Below the pieces are notes generated by a model, which made no database searches, had not been told where the DNA came from, and saw nothing but the letters and a program-made list of their open reading frames with translations. A program made the translations under genes and the position numbers. Positions 1-8,689 of a stretch of DNA of 64,000 bases are shown here, piece after piece. The stretch's first letter is position 1. Every line of letters starts with the position of its first letter. The stretch is from CAVRXQ01 sp963838845 (GTDB lineage Bacteria > Actinomycetota > Acidimicrobiia > Acidimicrobiales > Bog-793): positions 45,551 through 109,550 of the forward strand of contig CAWISR010000001.1 in assembly GCA_963838845.1 (NCBI GenBank), written 5' to 3'.

Positions 1-1059
1 GTAGACCGCGTGGCCGCCGATCGGCAAGACGACGGGAATCCCGACCTGGTCGAGCGCCTCGCCGAGGTACGCCGTCGAGCGGATGCGGTAGCGCAGGTAG
101 TCGTGGGAGACGGCCTCTTTGAGGCCCTGGGCGACCGCCTCGAGGTCGCGCCCAGCAAGGCCTCCATAGGTCGGGAAGCCCTCGGTGAGGATGAGCATGT
201 TGCGCGCTGCTTCGGCGAGCGCATCGTCGTTGCACGCGAGCCACCCGCCGATGTTGCACAGCGGGTCCTTCTTCGCGCTCATCGTCATTCCGTCGGCGAG
301 CGACGCCATCTCGCGCACGATCTCCACGACCGAACGATCCGACTGCCCGACTTCTCGTTCGCGGATGAACCACGCGTTCTCTGCGAATCGGCAAGCGTCG
401 AGGAACAACGGGAGTCCGTACTCGTCACAGACGGCGCGCACGGCGCGCAGGTTCTCCAGGCTCACCGGCTGCCCGCCGCCCGAGTTGTTCGTCACGGTCA
501 CCATCACGACGGGCACCGCGTCTTTTCCCCGATGCTCGATCACCCCCCGCAACGCGGCGACGTCGACGTTGCCCTTGAACGGGTGGAGCGAGCGCGGGTC
601 GTGCCCCTCGGCGATCACGAGGTCGAGGGCTTCGGCTCCCGTGTACTCGACGTTCGCGCGCGTCGTGTCGAAGTGGGTGTTGTTCGGGACGACCTTTCCC
701 GGCCCGCCGATCACCGAGAAGAGGATCCTTTCCGCCGCGCGTCCCTGGTGGGTCGGAATGAGATGGCGAAATGGGAAGAGCTCATTCACGGCCGCCCGGA
801 AGATCTCCCAAGACGGCGACCCGGCGTACGACTCATCGCCGTGCTGGATCGCTGACCACTGGTCGCGGCTCATCGCCCCCGTACCGGAGTCGGTGAGCAG
901 GTCGATCATCACCTTCGCCGCCGGCAGATTGAACAGGTTGTAGCCCGCACCACGCAGTGCCCGCCGGCGCTCGGTGCCGGACGTCATCTCGATCGGCTCG
1001 ACGGCGTGGATCCGGAACGGCTCAATGACCGTGCGGAACTCCCCCACCCCTGCGCCCAT
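1..1059 (-). CDS. Tryptophanase / tyrosine phenol-lyase family beta-eliminating lyase (C-terminus beyond window)
   Basis: PLP-dependent lyase that cleaves the side chain of tryptophan or tyrosine (or a related amino acid) to indole/phenol, pyruvate and ammonia. 353 codons are visible from ATG at 1059 and the frame runs off the left edge. Diagnostic stretches: PTHQGRAAERILFSV near residue 105, NNTHFDTTRANVEYTG near 125, and the PLP-lysine block SAKKDPLCNIGG near 255, which resembles tyrosine phenol-lyase (SAKKD.LVNIGG) more than E. coli TnaA. The last visible residues, VVLPIGGHAVY, are the conserved active-site-proximal GGHAV segment. Because the C-terminal substrate-specificity region is outside the window, indole versus phenol lyase cannot be decided. 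It sits 23 bases downstream of a TfoX-N gene on the same strand. Confidence 0.88.
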   Translation of the reverse strand, partial: MGAGVGEFRTVIEPFRIHAVEPIEMTSGTERRRALRGAGYNLFNLPAAKVMIDLLTDSGTGAMSRDQWSAIQHGDESYAGSPSWEIFRAAVNELFPFRHLIPTHQGRAAERILFSVIGGPGKVVPNNTHFDTTRANVEYTGAEALDLVIAEGHDPRSLHPFKGNVDVAALRGVIEHRGKDAVPVVMVTVTNNSGGGQPVSLENLRAVRAVCDEYGLPLFLDACRFAENAWFIREREVGQSDRSVVEIVREMASLADGMTMSAKKDPLCNIGGWLACNDDALAEAARNMLILTEGFPTYGGLAGRDLEAVAQGLKEAVSHDYLRYRIRSTAYLGEALDQVGIPVVLPIGGHAVY

Positions 1060-1082
1060 CCCGTCCTCTGGCAATTCTTCGT

Positions 1083-1415
1083 TCACTTCTTCGGCAGCGA
1101 CTTTGCGTAGTCGACCCCGATTCGCCCCCAACGTTCGAGATCTCGTTTCGTGTGCAACACCGACTCCTCGACCCGCAACCAGCCGTTCATCTCCCGACCG
1201 CGCATCACGAAGCGGCAGGCACCCCTGCGGGAGGCGAGCTTTTCGGTCTCGTTGGGGTCGACCCTCAGTAGCAATCCGCCTTGTCCGCTCACGGCAACTG
1301 ACATGTTTCCGTTGATCAAGAACGCGAGACCCCCAAACATCTTCTTCTCACTGAGACCGCGTTCGTCCTGCAGCAGCTCCCGGAGGCGATTCGCAAGGTC
1401 CTCGTCGTAGGCCAT
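1083..1415 (-). CDS. TfoX/Sxy N-terminal domain protein
   Basis: A 110-residue protein consisting only of the TfoX N-terminal domain: MAYDEDLANRLRELL, then KKMFGGLAFLINGNM and the C-terminal GWLRV...L..W...G..YAKSLP. In Proteobacteria TfoX/Sxy regulates competence. Stand-alone N-domains like this one are widespread in actinomycetes and have no established role, so a competence role should not be inferred. It is followed 23 bases later by the lyase gene on the same strand, probably co-transcribed. Confidence 0.8.
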   Translation of the reverse strand: MAYDEDLANRLRELLQDERGLSEKKMFGGLAFLINGNMSVAVSGQGGLLLRVDPNETEKLASRRGACRFVMRGREMNGWLRVEESVLHTKRDLERWGRIGVDYAKSLPKK

Positions 1416-1732
1416 GACCGGATTCTGTCACCTCTCGTTTATCGCGAACCGAAGAGAGCGCCGGTTCTTCTGCCAATTTCTCTGACAATCCCAACCCGCC
1501 GTGCGACGTCAAAGTCACGTTGTAAACGCAGGACAGCACGAACTTCGCCCTCCCGTCTCCGTCCTGGCTTCACAGAGCTCGATCGGTGCAGTCGGTGTCA
1601 CGAGTTCGTCGCCCAGTTCGTCGCCCAATCGCGTGCCGACGCGCTGCTGGTCAACGCTGAAGCATTTGGCGGCTTTCGAGGACCGGGTCCAGTTCTTGAC
1701 TTCAACAGCACTTCAACTCGTACGCTCGGTGC
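1416..1732. other. Divergent intergenic region, no gene seen
   Basis: About 317 bases between the leftward TfoX-N gene and the rightward split-barrel oxidoreductase. Short frames here lack coding character or family matches. The stretch just before the rightward ATG holds a short direct repeat (acttcaac twice, near 1699 and 1711). Promoters for both genes should lie here, but no strong -35/-10 pair is evident. Confidence 0.5.
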
Positions 1733-2158
1733 ATGGTCGAAACTCGAGCGGTCTTTACGGACGATGAACTCGCTTACCTGCAGAGTCAGCGGCTCGGACG
1801 GTTGGCGACGGTCGATGCCGATGGGGCGCCGCAAAACAATCCCGTTGGACTCCATATCAACGCAAACCTCGGAACGATCGACGTCGTGGGATTCGATCTG
1901 AGTGCGTCGCGCAAATACCGCAACGTCCTATCGAATCCTCACGTCGCGATGGTCGTCGATGATCTCGTCTCTATCGATCCGTGGGTGGTCCGCGGAATCG
2001 AGGTCCGGGGTGAGGCAGAAGCCATCGCAGACGCCGATCCTCCGATAGCGCGCATGAGCCGTGAGATCATCCGCATCCACCCGCGCCGAGTGATCAGTTG
2101 GGGCATCTCACCTGAACGAACCGGCATGGAGAGCCGAGCGGTCGGACCGACCAGCTGA
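1733..2158 (+). CDS. PPOX-class split-barrel (F420/FMN-type) oxidoreductase
   Basis: A 141-residue protein of the pyridoxamine-phosphate-oxidase-like split-barrel fold. The N-terminus FTDDELAYLQSQRLGRLATVDADGAPQNNPVG is the family signature: a short helix, then the first strand with RLATV..DG.P...PV. KYRNVLSNPHVAMVVDDL and the terminal RIHPRRVISWGI follow. Actinobacterial members of this type often bind F420 rather than FMN; SASRKYRN (S-x-K-x-R-N) is compatible with F420-dependent relatives, but the cofactor is an inference. The gene stands alone, with a convergent AhpD-like gene ending 2 bases after its stop. Confidence 0.85.
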   Translation: MVETRAVFTDDELAYLQSQRLGRLATVDADGAPQNNPVGLHINANLGTIDVVGFDLSASRKYRNVLSNPHVAMVVDDLVSIDPWVVRGIEVRGEAEAIADADPPIARMSREIIRIHPRRVISWGISPERTGMESRAVGPTS

Positions 2159-2159
2159 G

Positions 2160-2573
2160 TCAGGGCTCGTAGGAGCCGGGCAACCAGCTACAGGTGGCGA
2201 CGCCGATGCGGTTCCAAGCGTTGATCGTCACGATCACGCCGACGAGGGAGGCGAGCTGCTCGTCGTTGAACTGCGAGGCGGCGGTGCTCCAGACGTCGTC
2301 CGGAACACGGCCGTCGGCGCAGCACGTGATCGCCTCTGTGAGCCCGAGCGCGGCGCGCCCTTGGTCGGTGAAGAAGGGCGTCTCCGCCCAAACGGCGAGT
2401 GCGTAGAGCCGCTGTTCTCGCTCACCGGCGGCGCGGGCGTCTTTCGTGTGCATGTCAACGCAGTAGGCGCAGCCGTTGAGCTGCGAGGCACGGACGCGAA
2501 CGAGTTCCCGCAGCGCGCGGTCTAGACCAGCCTCGTCTGCCTGCTTCGTCGCCCAATGATCGAGATGGCCCAT
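2160..2573 (-). CDS. AhpD-like carboxymuconolactone decarboxylase family protein, N-terminus short
   Basis: A 137-residue alkylhydroperoxidase/CMD-fold protein. The redox motif is NGCAYCVDMHTKDA (C-x2-C-x3-H) near residue 34, followed by RLYALAVWAETPFFTDQGRAAL and the C-terminal NAWNRIGVA...PGSYEP typical of the family. Relatives usually have about 15-20 more N-terminal residues before the equivalent of MGHLDHW. In this frame the upstream codons read RRPGFAKA, which resembles that missing part, but no usable start codon exists before the stop of the upstream peptidase gene. The product is therefore slightly truncated, or uses an unusual start. Confidence 0.82.
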   Translation of the reverse strand: MGHLDHWATKQADEAGLDRALRELVRVRASQLNGCAYCVDMHTKDARAAGEREQRLYALAVWAETPFFTDQGRAALGLTEAITCCADGRVPDDVWSTAASQFNDEQLASLVGVIVTINAWNRIGVATCSWLPGSYEP

Positions 2574-2627
2574 CGCTTTCGCGAACCCCGGACGTCGAGC
2601 GAGTGGCCCGTGGGCAACGACGTCTCG

Positions 2628-4304
2628 CTACGCAACGAGGGTGCGTAAGTGGCGCACCGCCGGCGAGCCGTGACCCAACAGGCGATCGTGGAGCGTTCGC
2701 AATGTCCAGTCCGGATGCCGGAGGCCCAGCTCGCCCGCGAGATCGCTCACCTCCGTGTAGCCGACGTAGTAGGTCGAGAGCTGCGCAGAGGTGAGAAGGG
2801 CGCGGCGCCACTTCCCCGCGGCCTCTCCTTCCTCTTGGAAGCCCCGCCCGATCATGAGTTTCATGGCGGCGTCCTCGGAAAGACCCTCGGAGTGAACCTT
2901 CGCATCGAGGATCGCATTGATGACCATCCGAAGCTGCATCTTCAGCTGCTGGAGACGCAGCGCGCTCGGATCGCCCTCCCCCGGATAGCCAAGCCCGGCC
3001 ATCACACTTTCGGCGTACACCGCCCATCCCTCGACGAACGAGCCCGAGTAGTAGGCGGCGCGCGCTGGGCTCGAACCGATGAACCGTCTGGAGTGCTGCA
3101 GCTGAAGCATGTGACCGGGCATCGCCTCATGGATCATCAGGTCGTGCACCAGGTGGCGGTTGTACTCACGATAGAAGGACGCGACGCGTTCCTCCGTCCA
3201 CTCGGCAGGCGTTGGAGAGACCGCCAGGAATGTCGGAAGATCCGCGACCTCCAGGGGTCCGGGCGGGTCGCAGTAGGCGACCGCGACGCCCCGATCAATC
3301 TCAGGCATCGGGATGAGTTCGAAGGGATCGTCATACGTGGTGACGATTGCGTTCTCCTCCACGAAGGCGATCTGAGCTCCGAGCGCGGAACGGGCGAGGC
3401 CGAGGATCGTGCCGTTATCAGGCGCGTCGGCGGCGAGCGCGTCGAGCGCGTCGCGAACGAGGCGCGGCGACGACGGGGGTCGTGACAGGCGCCGGGAGGC
3501 TGCCTCGGTGATCTCCTCGGTGACGCGCTCGAGGTCGGACTCCGCTCGCGCAAGGATCGATTGAGCATCGGCCTCGGCGTCAAGTTCAAGCGAGAGTTTG
3601 CGCCTGAATCGTTCGGCGCCGATGCGCGGGTCGCGAAAGGAATGGTCGCGCTCGGAAGCCGCCAGGCGCTCGCTCATCCACGCACGGTGTGCGTCAACTG
3701 CCTCGAGGGCCATCGGGCGGACGCGGTCAATCTCGACCCGGCTCGCGGGCGAGTGCTCGAGCAGGCGATCGATCTCCCCGACAACGAGTGCCGTCGTTCC
3801 CGCAAACTGGCCGAGAGCCGTTTCGAGGTGCACCCTCGGCATCGAGCCGAGGTTCGATCGGGCGGTGACGAGCGCGGCGGGAATCGCAGCTAGCCGGCCG
3901 GCGAGCGAGCGCAGTCGGTCGCCCGCAGGCGCGAAGTCCCGCGACGTGAGGCCGTAGATCGCACGGCCAGGGTTCGCAGCCATCGGGTTCCACGTGTGTT
4001 CTCGCAACTCGTCGAGTGTGTAGGCGATCTGCGCGAAGGCGTTGGTGAGGAGATTCGCGTCGACGCGATTCTCTGGGCTGAGCGCGTCAAGGTCGAAACC
4101 GGCGAGCCGTTCGAGATGCTTGCCGATCATCGTTCGCCACGTCCCAAGCGCTTGCGGACTACCGTCGGGCAATCCCGCGTCGTAGCGGTGGTCGCCGACC
4201 TCCGTGGCCCAGTCGGGACGGTGCTCGAGCGCGTCGTCGAGGGCGCCCTTCGCGAACGACACGAAGGCGTCGTTCACGGTCGAGCGATCGCGGTTCTCGT
4301 TCAT
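2628..4304 (-). CDS. DUF885 family metallopeptidase-like protein
   Basis: A 558-residue DUF885 protein. The zinc-binding signature lies in HDLMIHEAMPGHMLQLQHS near residue 390 (HExxPGH-type). Before it are RDFAPAGDRLRSLAGRL and VAYCDPPGP; after it, SFVEGWAVYAES and the C-terminal TLHDRLLGHGSPAVRHLR. DUF885 members are related to the thermolysin-like M32/M3 fold and are presumed peptidases, mostly of unknown substrate. No signal peptide is visible, so it should act in the cytoplasm. The 174 bases upstream contain no gene; they separate it from nrdJ on the same strand. Confidence 0.85.
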   Translation of the reverse strand: MNENRDRSTVNDAFVSFAKGALDDALEHRPDWATEVGDHRYDAGLPDGSPQALGTWRTMIGKHLERLAGFDLDALSPENRVDANLLTNAFAQIAYTLDELREHTWNPMAANPGRAIYGLTSRDFAPAGDRLRSLAGRLAAIPAALVTARSNLGSMPRVHLETALGQFAGTTALVVGEIDRLLEHSPASRVEIDRVRPMALEAVDAHRAWMSERLAASERDHSFRDPRIGAERFRRKLSLELDAEADAQSILARAESDLERVTEEITEAASRRLSRPPSSPRLVRDALDALAADAPDNGTILGLARSALGAQIAFVEENAIVTTYDDPFELIPMPEIDRGVAVAYCDPPGPLEVADLPTFLAVSPTPAEWTEERVASFYREYNRHLVHDLMIHEAMPGHMLQLQHSRRFIGSSPARAAYYSGSFVEGWAVYAESVMAGLGYPGEGDPSALRLQQLKMQLRMVINAILDAKVHSEGLSEDAAMKLMIGRGFQEEGEAAGKWRRALLTSAQLSTYYVGYTEVSDLAGELGLRHPDWTLRTLHDRLLGHGSPAVRHLRTLVA

Positions 4305-4478
4305 GTGGCTTCAAATACCTATCGCCGCGATCAAATCGAATCGCATCGCGGAGGCTTTAGGAACTCGGTGATGAAACTAACCCACCTCCCGGCCCTTAAT
4401 CAGAGATCTCCTCACCCGGTGGGTCACCAGTTGGAGAAAACAACGTCACTTCCGAGGAAGCCAGGTCGGCACTCGACA

Positions 4479-7400
4479 CTAAGAACAGCCGCTCGTCGCT
4501 CCGCAGCTCGGACAGGCGTAGCAGGAACCGGCGCGCTGCATGAGGTTTCCGCACGCGTAGCAGAACGGCGCGTCCTTCATCTCGAAAGCCTCCTCGCGGA
4601 CCGTCGTCTGGCTCACCGCGTCACCACCGTCGCCGAAGCGTTCCTGCTCGCGCTTAGCAGCGTCGATGTACTCGACGTCCTCAAGGCCCGGCAGCGTCGG
4701 CTGGCTGCGCTCCCCCGTCGACAGGATTCCGAGTTCCACCCGCTCGTCGAACGGGAGGTATTCGAGGGCGAGGCGACGGAAGATGAAGTCGACAAGGCTC
4801 GTCGCGATCCTCAGCTCCGGATCGTCGGTGATGCCTGCCGGCTCGAAGCGCATGTTCGTGTACTTCTTGATGAACGTCGACAGCGGGACGCCGTGCTGGA
4901 GCCCAAGGCTGACCGCGATTGCGAACGCGTCCATCACCCCAGAGAGCGTCGAACCCTGCTTCGACACTTTCAAGAAGACCTCGCCGGGACGGCCGTCCTC
5001 GTACTCGCCGACGGTGACATACCCGTCGCAGTCCGCGACTCTGAAGGCGAACGTATTCGACCGGCGGTGCCGCGGCAGACGCTTGCGCGTCGTTGCCGGC
5101 GGTGCCGTCACGTGACCTGCGAGTTCCTCCTCGAGCTCGGCGATCCGGGCGTGGAGCTCCGCGACGCCCGCGGTCGACTCGGGCACCTGTGCCGATGCCT
5201 TCTTCGTTGTCGAAAGTGGCTGCGCGACCTTGCAGTTGTCGCGATAGATCGCGACGGCCTTCAAACCGATCTTCCACGCATCGAGATGAAGCTGTTCCAC
5301 CTCTTCCACCGTCACGTGTTCCGGCATGTTCACCGTCTTCGAGATCGCGCCGGAGATGAACGGCTGGACCGCGCCCATCATCTTCACGTGGCCGCGGTAA
5401 TGGATGACGTTGTCGCCCATCGAACACGCGAAGACGGGCAGGTGCTCCGCCTTGACGTGTGGTGCGCCGAGGATCGACTTGTGTTCGTCGACGTGGGCCA
5501 CGATCACGGCAATCTCGGTCTCTGAGTAGCCGAGGTTCCGGAGCGCCCTCGGGATCGTCTGATTGACAATCGACATTGTGCCGCCCCCGACGAGCTTTTT
5601 CGTCTTCACGAGGCCCAAGTCGGGCTCGATTCCCGTCGTGTCGCAGTCCATCAGGAACGAGATCGTCCCCGTCGGCGCGAGCACCGTCGCCTGGGAGTTC
5701 CGCACTCCGTACGCCTCCGACAGCTCGACGGATCGATCCCACGCCTCGCGCGTGGCGATGAGCAGCTCGGCCGGCACGAGTGACGTGTCGATCTTGTCGA
5801 CTTCGGACTGATGCATCTTGATGACGTTGCGCATCGGTTCGGAGTTCTCGTGGTAGCCGGCGAACGGCCCCATGCGTGACGCCAGCCGTCCCGAGGCCGC
5901 GTAGGCATGCCCGGTCATCAGCGCGGTGACGCTCGCTGAGACCGCCCGTGCCGCGTCGGAGTCGTACGGCAGTCCGAGCGCCATCAACATCGCACCGAGG
6001 TTTGCGTAGCCGAGACCGAGCTCACGGAAACGTCGGGTCGTCTCGGCGATCTTCTCCGTCGGGTAATCGGCGTTGCCGACGAGGATCTCTTGCGCGGTGA
6101 AGACCACCTCGACCGCTTGCTTAAAACCTTCGACGTCGAAACGTCCGTCGTCGTCGAGGAATTTCAGCAAGTTGATGCTCGCGAGATTGCACGCCGAGTT
6201 GTCGAGGTGGACGTACTCGCTGCAATTTCTCACGACCACCCCGTCGACGACGTACGAGTGATTGCGCGGCTCAGTGAGGTTGTAGGTCAGCTCGACGCCT
6301 TCCTCTTCTCGGGAGACGAGATGGACGGTGCGCGCGACGTCGTAGAAGCCGATCGGGTTTTCGGCGACGATCTCGGCCAACAGCGCCGACTTGCGTGAGA
6401 GGGTGAATCCGATGTGACGCGCGAAGGCGATGATCGACCGCGACGCGATCCGCAGGTCGTAGCTCGGTGACCGCCCGTAGCTCACGACCTCACCGAGTTT
6501 GTTCGTGTACGGGAGGTGACCCGAAGCGGTCCCTCCGTGCACCTTGTACACGCAGCTCGAGATCCCGAACGTGAGGAGAAGCCGCTGCACACCGGCGAGG
6601 AGCGCCGGGGAGGTCGAGCCGAGCCCGACGTAGGCGCCCTTTTCGCGATTCGTCACGACACAGCCGTCCGCGTCGAAAAGCCCCTGCAAGAACGCGGCGA
6701 CGATCTCCTCGGGCGCCTGCTCGATCGCCCAGGGAACCGTCTTCTCGGGTCCTTTCGCCGACTTCACGCCAAGTGCTTCGAGGAAGCGCTTGAAACGACG
6801 CCTGCCGAGTCGGAGCTGCACGGTGCCGTTCGCCTGCTCGGACGGCTTGATCGGCCGGTCGAAGTTCACCCACTCGATTAGCTCTTGGTGACCGGGCAGC
6901 ACCTCGTTGCGGTCTTCTGCGGAGCCGTAGATCGTCGACGTCGTATTCCCGGAGGTCGATCCGTCGCCGACGAGCCAGCCGAGATAGTGCGCGAACTCAG
7001 TCGACCAGAGCTCGGGGAGCCGGATCTCACCAGACCGGTCACCTTTCTCCGCGTACGCGTCCGGGTTCGTCGATGCCGGTAGCGCGAGGTCGGCATTGAT
7101 CGCCGGGGCTTCGAGGTCGAGGAGTTGCACCTCGTCGTCTCCCGTGAGGTCGTTCGCCTCGACGAAACCGCGGTTCGCGGTGAAAATGCCGTGTCCCGGG
7201 GTGCAACGCAGCTCGAGACCGTTGTCGAAGCGCAGCCGGACGATCTCGTTCGCGCCCGTGACCATGAAGGCTTCGGGCTTCGTCAACACGAGATCACTCG
7301 TCGGGTTCTCGCGATTCGTGAGGTCGTGCGTGTAGACCTCGAAGCGTTCGCCATCGATGACGCGCGCAAGCAGCTCGTCGAAGCGGATCAGGCCCTTGTC

Positions 7401-8489
7401 CGTGTGGACACGCGCGGAACCGGGGAAGCACGGGTTCGAGCCGTTGATCCGCCCCGTGTTCGGCGCGGTGTGCCAATGATTGATCGTCGTGTCGAACTGG
7501 AGGCCGGGATCGGCACACTCCCAGGCCGCCTCAGCGATCTCGTGGAAGATCTCGCGTGCCGAGACCGTCTCGATCGGCTGTGCCGTCGTACGCGCGACGA
7601 GCGGCCACGGCTTGTCCTTCACGACCGCGTTCATGAACTCGTCGCTCACACGCACCGAGTTGTTCGCGTTCTGATACTGGACGGAGAAGCTGTCCTTGCC
7701 GTCGAGATCCATGTCGAAGCCCGCCGCCTCGAGCGCGCGCGCCTTTCTTTCTTCGCGCGCCTTGCACCAGATGAACTCGCGGATGTCGGGGTGATCGGCG
7801 TCGAGGATCACCATCTTCGCGGCGCGCCGGGTCTTGCCCCCGGACTTGATCGTCCCCGCGGAGGCGTCGGCACCGCGCATGAAGCTCACCGGACCCGACG
7901 CCGTGCCGCCGCCGGCGAGGTGCTCTCTCGAGCTGCGGATCTGCGAGAGGTTCACGCCCGAGCCCGAACCGCCTTTGAAGATCGTCCCTTCTTCGACGTA
8001 CCAGTTGAGGATCGACGGCATCGAATCCTCGACGGCGAGGATGAAACACGCCGACGCCTGCTGAGGAACGCCCTTCACCCCGATGTTGAACCAGACCGGC
8101 GAGTTGAAGGCCGCCTTCTGTCGGACGATGAGGTGCTTCAGCTCGTCACGGAACGCCTCGGTCTCTTCGTCGTCGGCGAAGTAGCCGTCGCGCGCCCCCC
8201 AATCGGCGATCGTGTCGGCGACACGGTCGATCACCTGGCGCAGCGAGCGCTCCCGTTCGGGCGTGCCGAGCGTGCCGCGGAAGTACTTCTGGGCGAGGAT
8301 ATTCGTCGCGTTCATCGACCAGTCCGCGGGCACTTCGACGTCGTGTTGCTCGAAGGCGACCTCTCCGGTGCGGTAATCCGAGATCATCGAGTCGCGCCGC
8401 TCCCACTCGACCTCGTCGTAAGGATGATGGCCCTTCGTCGTGAAGTGTCGCTTGATGCCGATGTCGAGCCGCTCGTCCGCTACCGCCAT
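4479..8489 (-). CDS. nrdJ: Class II (adenosylcobalamin-dependent) ribonucleotide reductase with in-frame intein
   Basis: Reduces ribonucleotides to deoxyribonucleotides using coenzyme B12, independent of oxygen. The ATG at 8489 (MAVADERLDIGIKRHF) is preferred over the in-frame ATG at 8555, because it starts where family members start and follows a GAGGGGG Shine-Dalgarno-like run. Landmarks: SACFIL (first redox Cys), GGSGSGVNLS, the N-P-C-S-E active-site motif, APTGTISFLMDCDTTGIEP, and a C-terminal zinc-ribbon/redox tail CYACGNLMQRAGSCYACPSCG ending SGCS. A 402-residue intein interrupts N-P|C-S-E, so the mature enzyme needs protein splicing. Without the intein the product is about 934 residues, the usual length for actinobacterial NrdJ. 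It is monocistronic, with NrdR boxes upstream. Confidence 0.96.
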   Translation of the reverse strand: MAVADERLDIGIKRHFTTKGHHPYDEVEWERRDSMISDYRTGEVAFEQHDVEVPADWSMNATNILAQKYFRGTLGTPERERSLRQVIDRVADTIADWGARDGYFADDEETEAFRDELKHLIVRQKAAFNSPVWFNIGVKGVPQQASACFILAVEDSMPSILNWYVEEGTIFKGGSGSGVNLSQIRSSREHLAGGGTASGPVSFMRGADASAGTIKSGGKTRRAAKMVILDADHPDIREFIWCKAREERKARALEAAGFDMDLDGKDSFSVQYQNANNSVRVSDEFMNAVVKDKPWPLVARTTAQPIETVSAREIFHEIAEAAWECADPGLQFDTTINHWHTAPNTGRINGSNPCFPGSARVHTDKGLIRFDELLARVIDGERFEVYTHDLTNRENPTSDLVLTKPEAFMVTGANEIVRLRFDNGLELRCTPGHGIFTANRGFVEANDLTGDDEVQLLDLEAPAINADLALPASTNPDAYAEKGDRSGEIRLPELWSTEFAHYLGWLVGDGSTSGNTTSTIYGSAEDRNEVLPGHQELIEWVNFDRPIKPSEQANGTVQLRLGRRRFKRFLEALGVKSAKGPEKTVPWAIEQAPEEIVAAFLQGLFDADGCVVTNREKGAYVGLGSTSPALLAGVQRLLLTFGISSCVYKVHGGTASGHLPYTNKLGEVVSYGRSPSYDLRIASRSIIAFARHIGFTLSRKSALLAEIVAENPIGFYDVARTVHLVSREEEGVELTYNLTEPRNHSYVVDGVVVRNCSEYVHLDNSACNLASINLLKFLDDDGRFDVEGFKQAVEVVFTAQEILVGNADYPTEKIAETTRRFRELGLGYANLGAMLMALGLPYDSDAARAVSASVTALMTGHAYAASGRLASRMGPFAGYHENSEPMRNVIKMHQSEVDKIDTSLVPAELLIATREAWDRSVELSEAYGVRNSQATVLAPTGTISFLMDCDTTGIEPDLGLVKTKKLVGGGTMSIVNQTIPRALRNLGYSETEIAVIVAHVDEHKSILGAPHVKAEHLPVFACSMGDNVIHYRGHVKMMGAVQPFISGAISKTVNMPEHVTVEEVEQLHLDAWKIGLKAVAIYRDNCKVAQPLSTTKKASAQVPESTAGVAELHARIAELEEELAGHVTAPPATTRKRLPRHRRSNTFAFRVADCDGYVTVGEYEDGRPGEVFLKVSKQGSTLSGVMDAFAIAVSLGLQHGVPLSTFIKKYTNMRFEPAGITDDPELRIATSLVDFIFRRLALEYLPFDERVELGILSTGERSQPTLPGLEDVEYIDAAKREQERFGDGGDAVSQTTVREEAFEMKDAPFCYACGNLMQRAGSCYACPSCGATSGCS
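6225..7430 (-). other. Intein with LAGLIDADG (DOD) homing endonuclease inside nrdJ
   Basis: A 402-residue in-frame insertion. The splice junctions are N-terminal SNP|CFPGSARVHTDKG and C-terminal GVVVRN|CSEYVHL. Block A begins with Cys1; block B is RCTPGHGIFT (T and H of TxxH). The endonuclease blocks are FAHYLGWLVGDGS and AAFLQGLFDADGCV, each with an acidic metal-ligand position (VGDG, DADG). Block F is NHSYVVDG and block G ends Arg-Asn before Cys+1. The usual penultimate His is Arg here (codon AGA at 6228-6230). The Cys+1 is the catalytic thiyl cysteine of the NPCSE motif. Base composition looks like the host gene, suggesting long residence. Removing it restores a continuous NrdJ. Confidence 0.95.
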
Positions 8490-8551
8490 TTCCCGAACCC
8501 CCTCGGTCTCGCCTCGTGCGGCGCGCCTCGTACCTCCGCGCACCCACCGGG

Positions 8552-8598
8552 ACACAATATGTAGTGGTTCAAGGTCTTATGACCACTAGATAAGGCAC
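8552..8598 (-). promoter_or_regulatory. Tandem NrdR boxes upstream of nrdJ
   Basis: Two NrdR-like sites. The proximal box, 8552-8567 (acacaatatgtagtgg), fits the consensus acaCwAtATaTwGtgt at nearly every position. The distal box at 8583-8598 (ccactagataaggcac) is weaker but keeps C4, A6, A8, T9 and G13. Equivalent positions are 31 bases apart, about three helical turns, which is the known spacing for NrdR pairs. The facing arms tagtggt and accacta are inverted repeats. The pair starts 63 bases before the preferred nrdJ ATG. NrdR is an ATP-cone repressor of RNR genes; its gene is not in the window. Confidence 0.8.
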
Positions 8599-8689
8599 AA
8601 TTACAGCACCGTAGTTACGCCCGTGTCAACGATGAGTTGCCGCGCCGAACACGTCCGACGCTACCGAGAGGCTGTGTCCTTCGACCCCT

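Noticed and set aside
10..855. Long rightward open frames over the left edge
   Set aside because: They lie antisense to the tryptophanase-family gene and show the Arg/Ala/Asp-rich composition of high-GC shadow frames.
3996..5525. 509-codon rightward frame
   Set aside because: It is antisense to the DUF885 and nrdJ genes, both of which have clear family motifs; the frame has no recognisable domain.
7125..8564. 479-codon rightward frame over nrdJ
   Set aside because: Antisense shadow in the codon-mirrored frame; no domain motifs.
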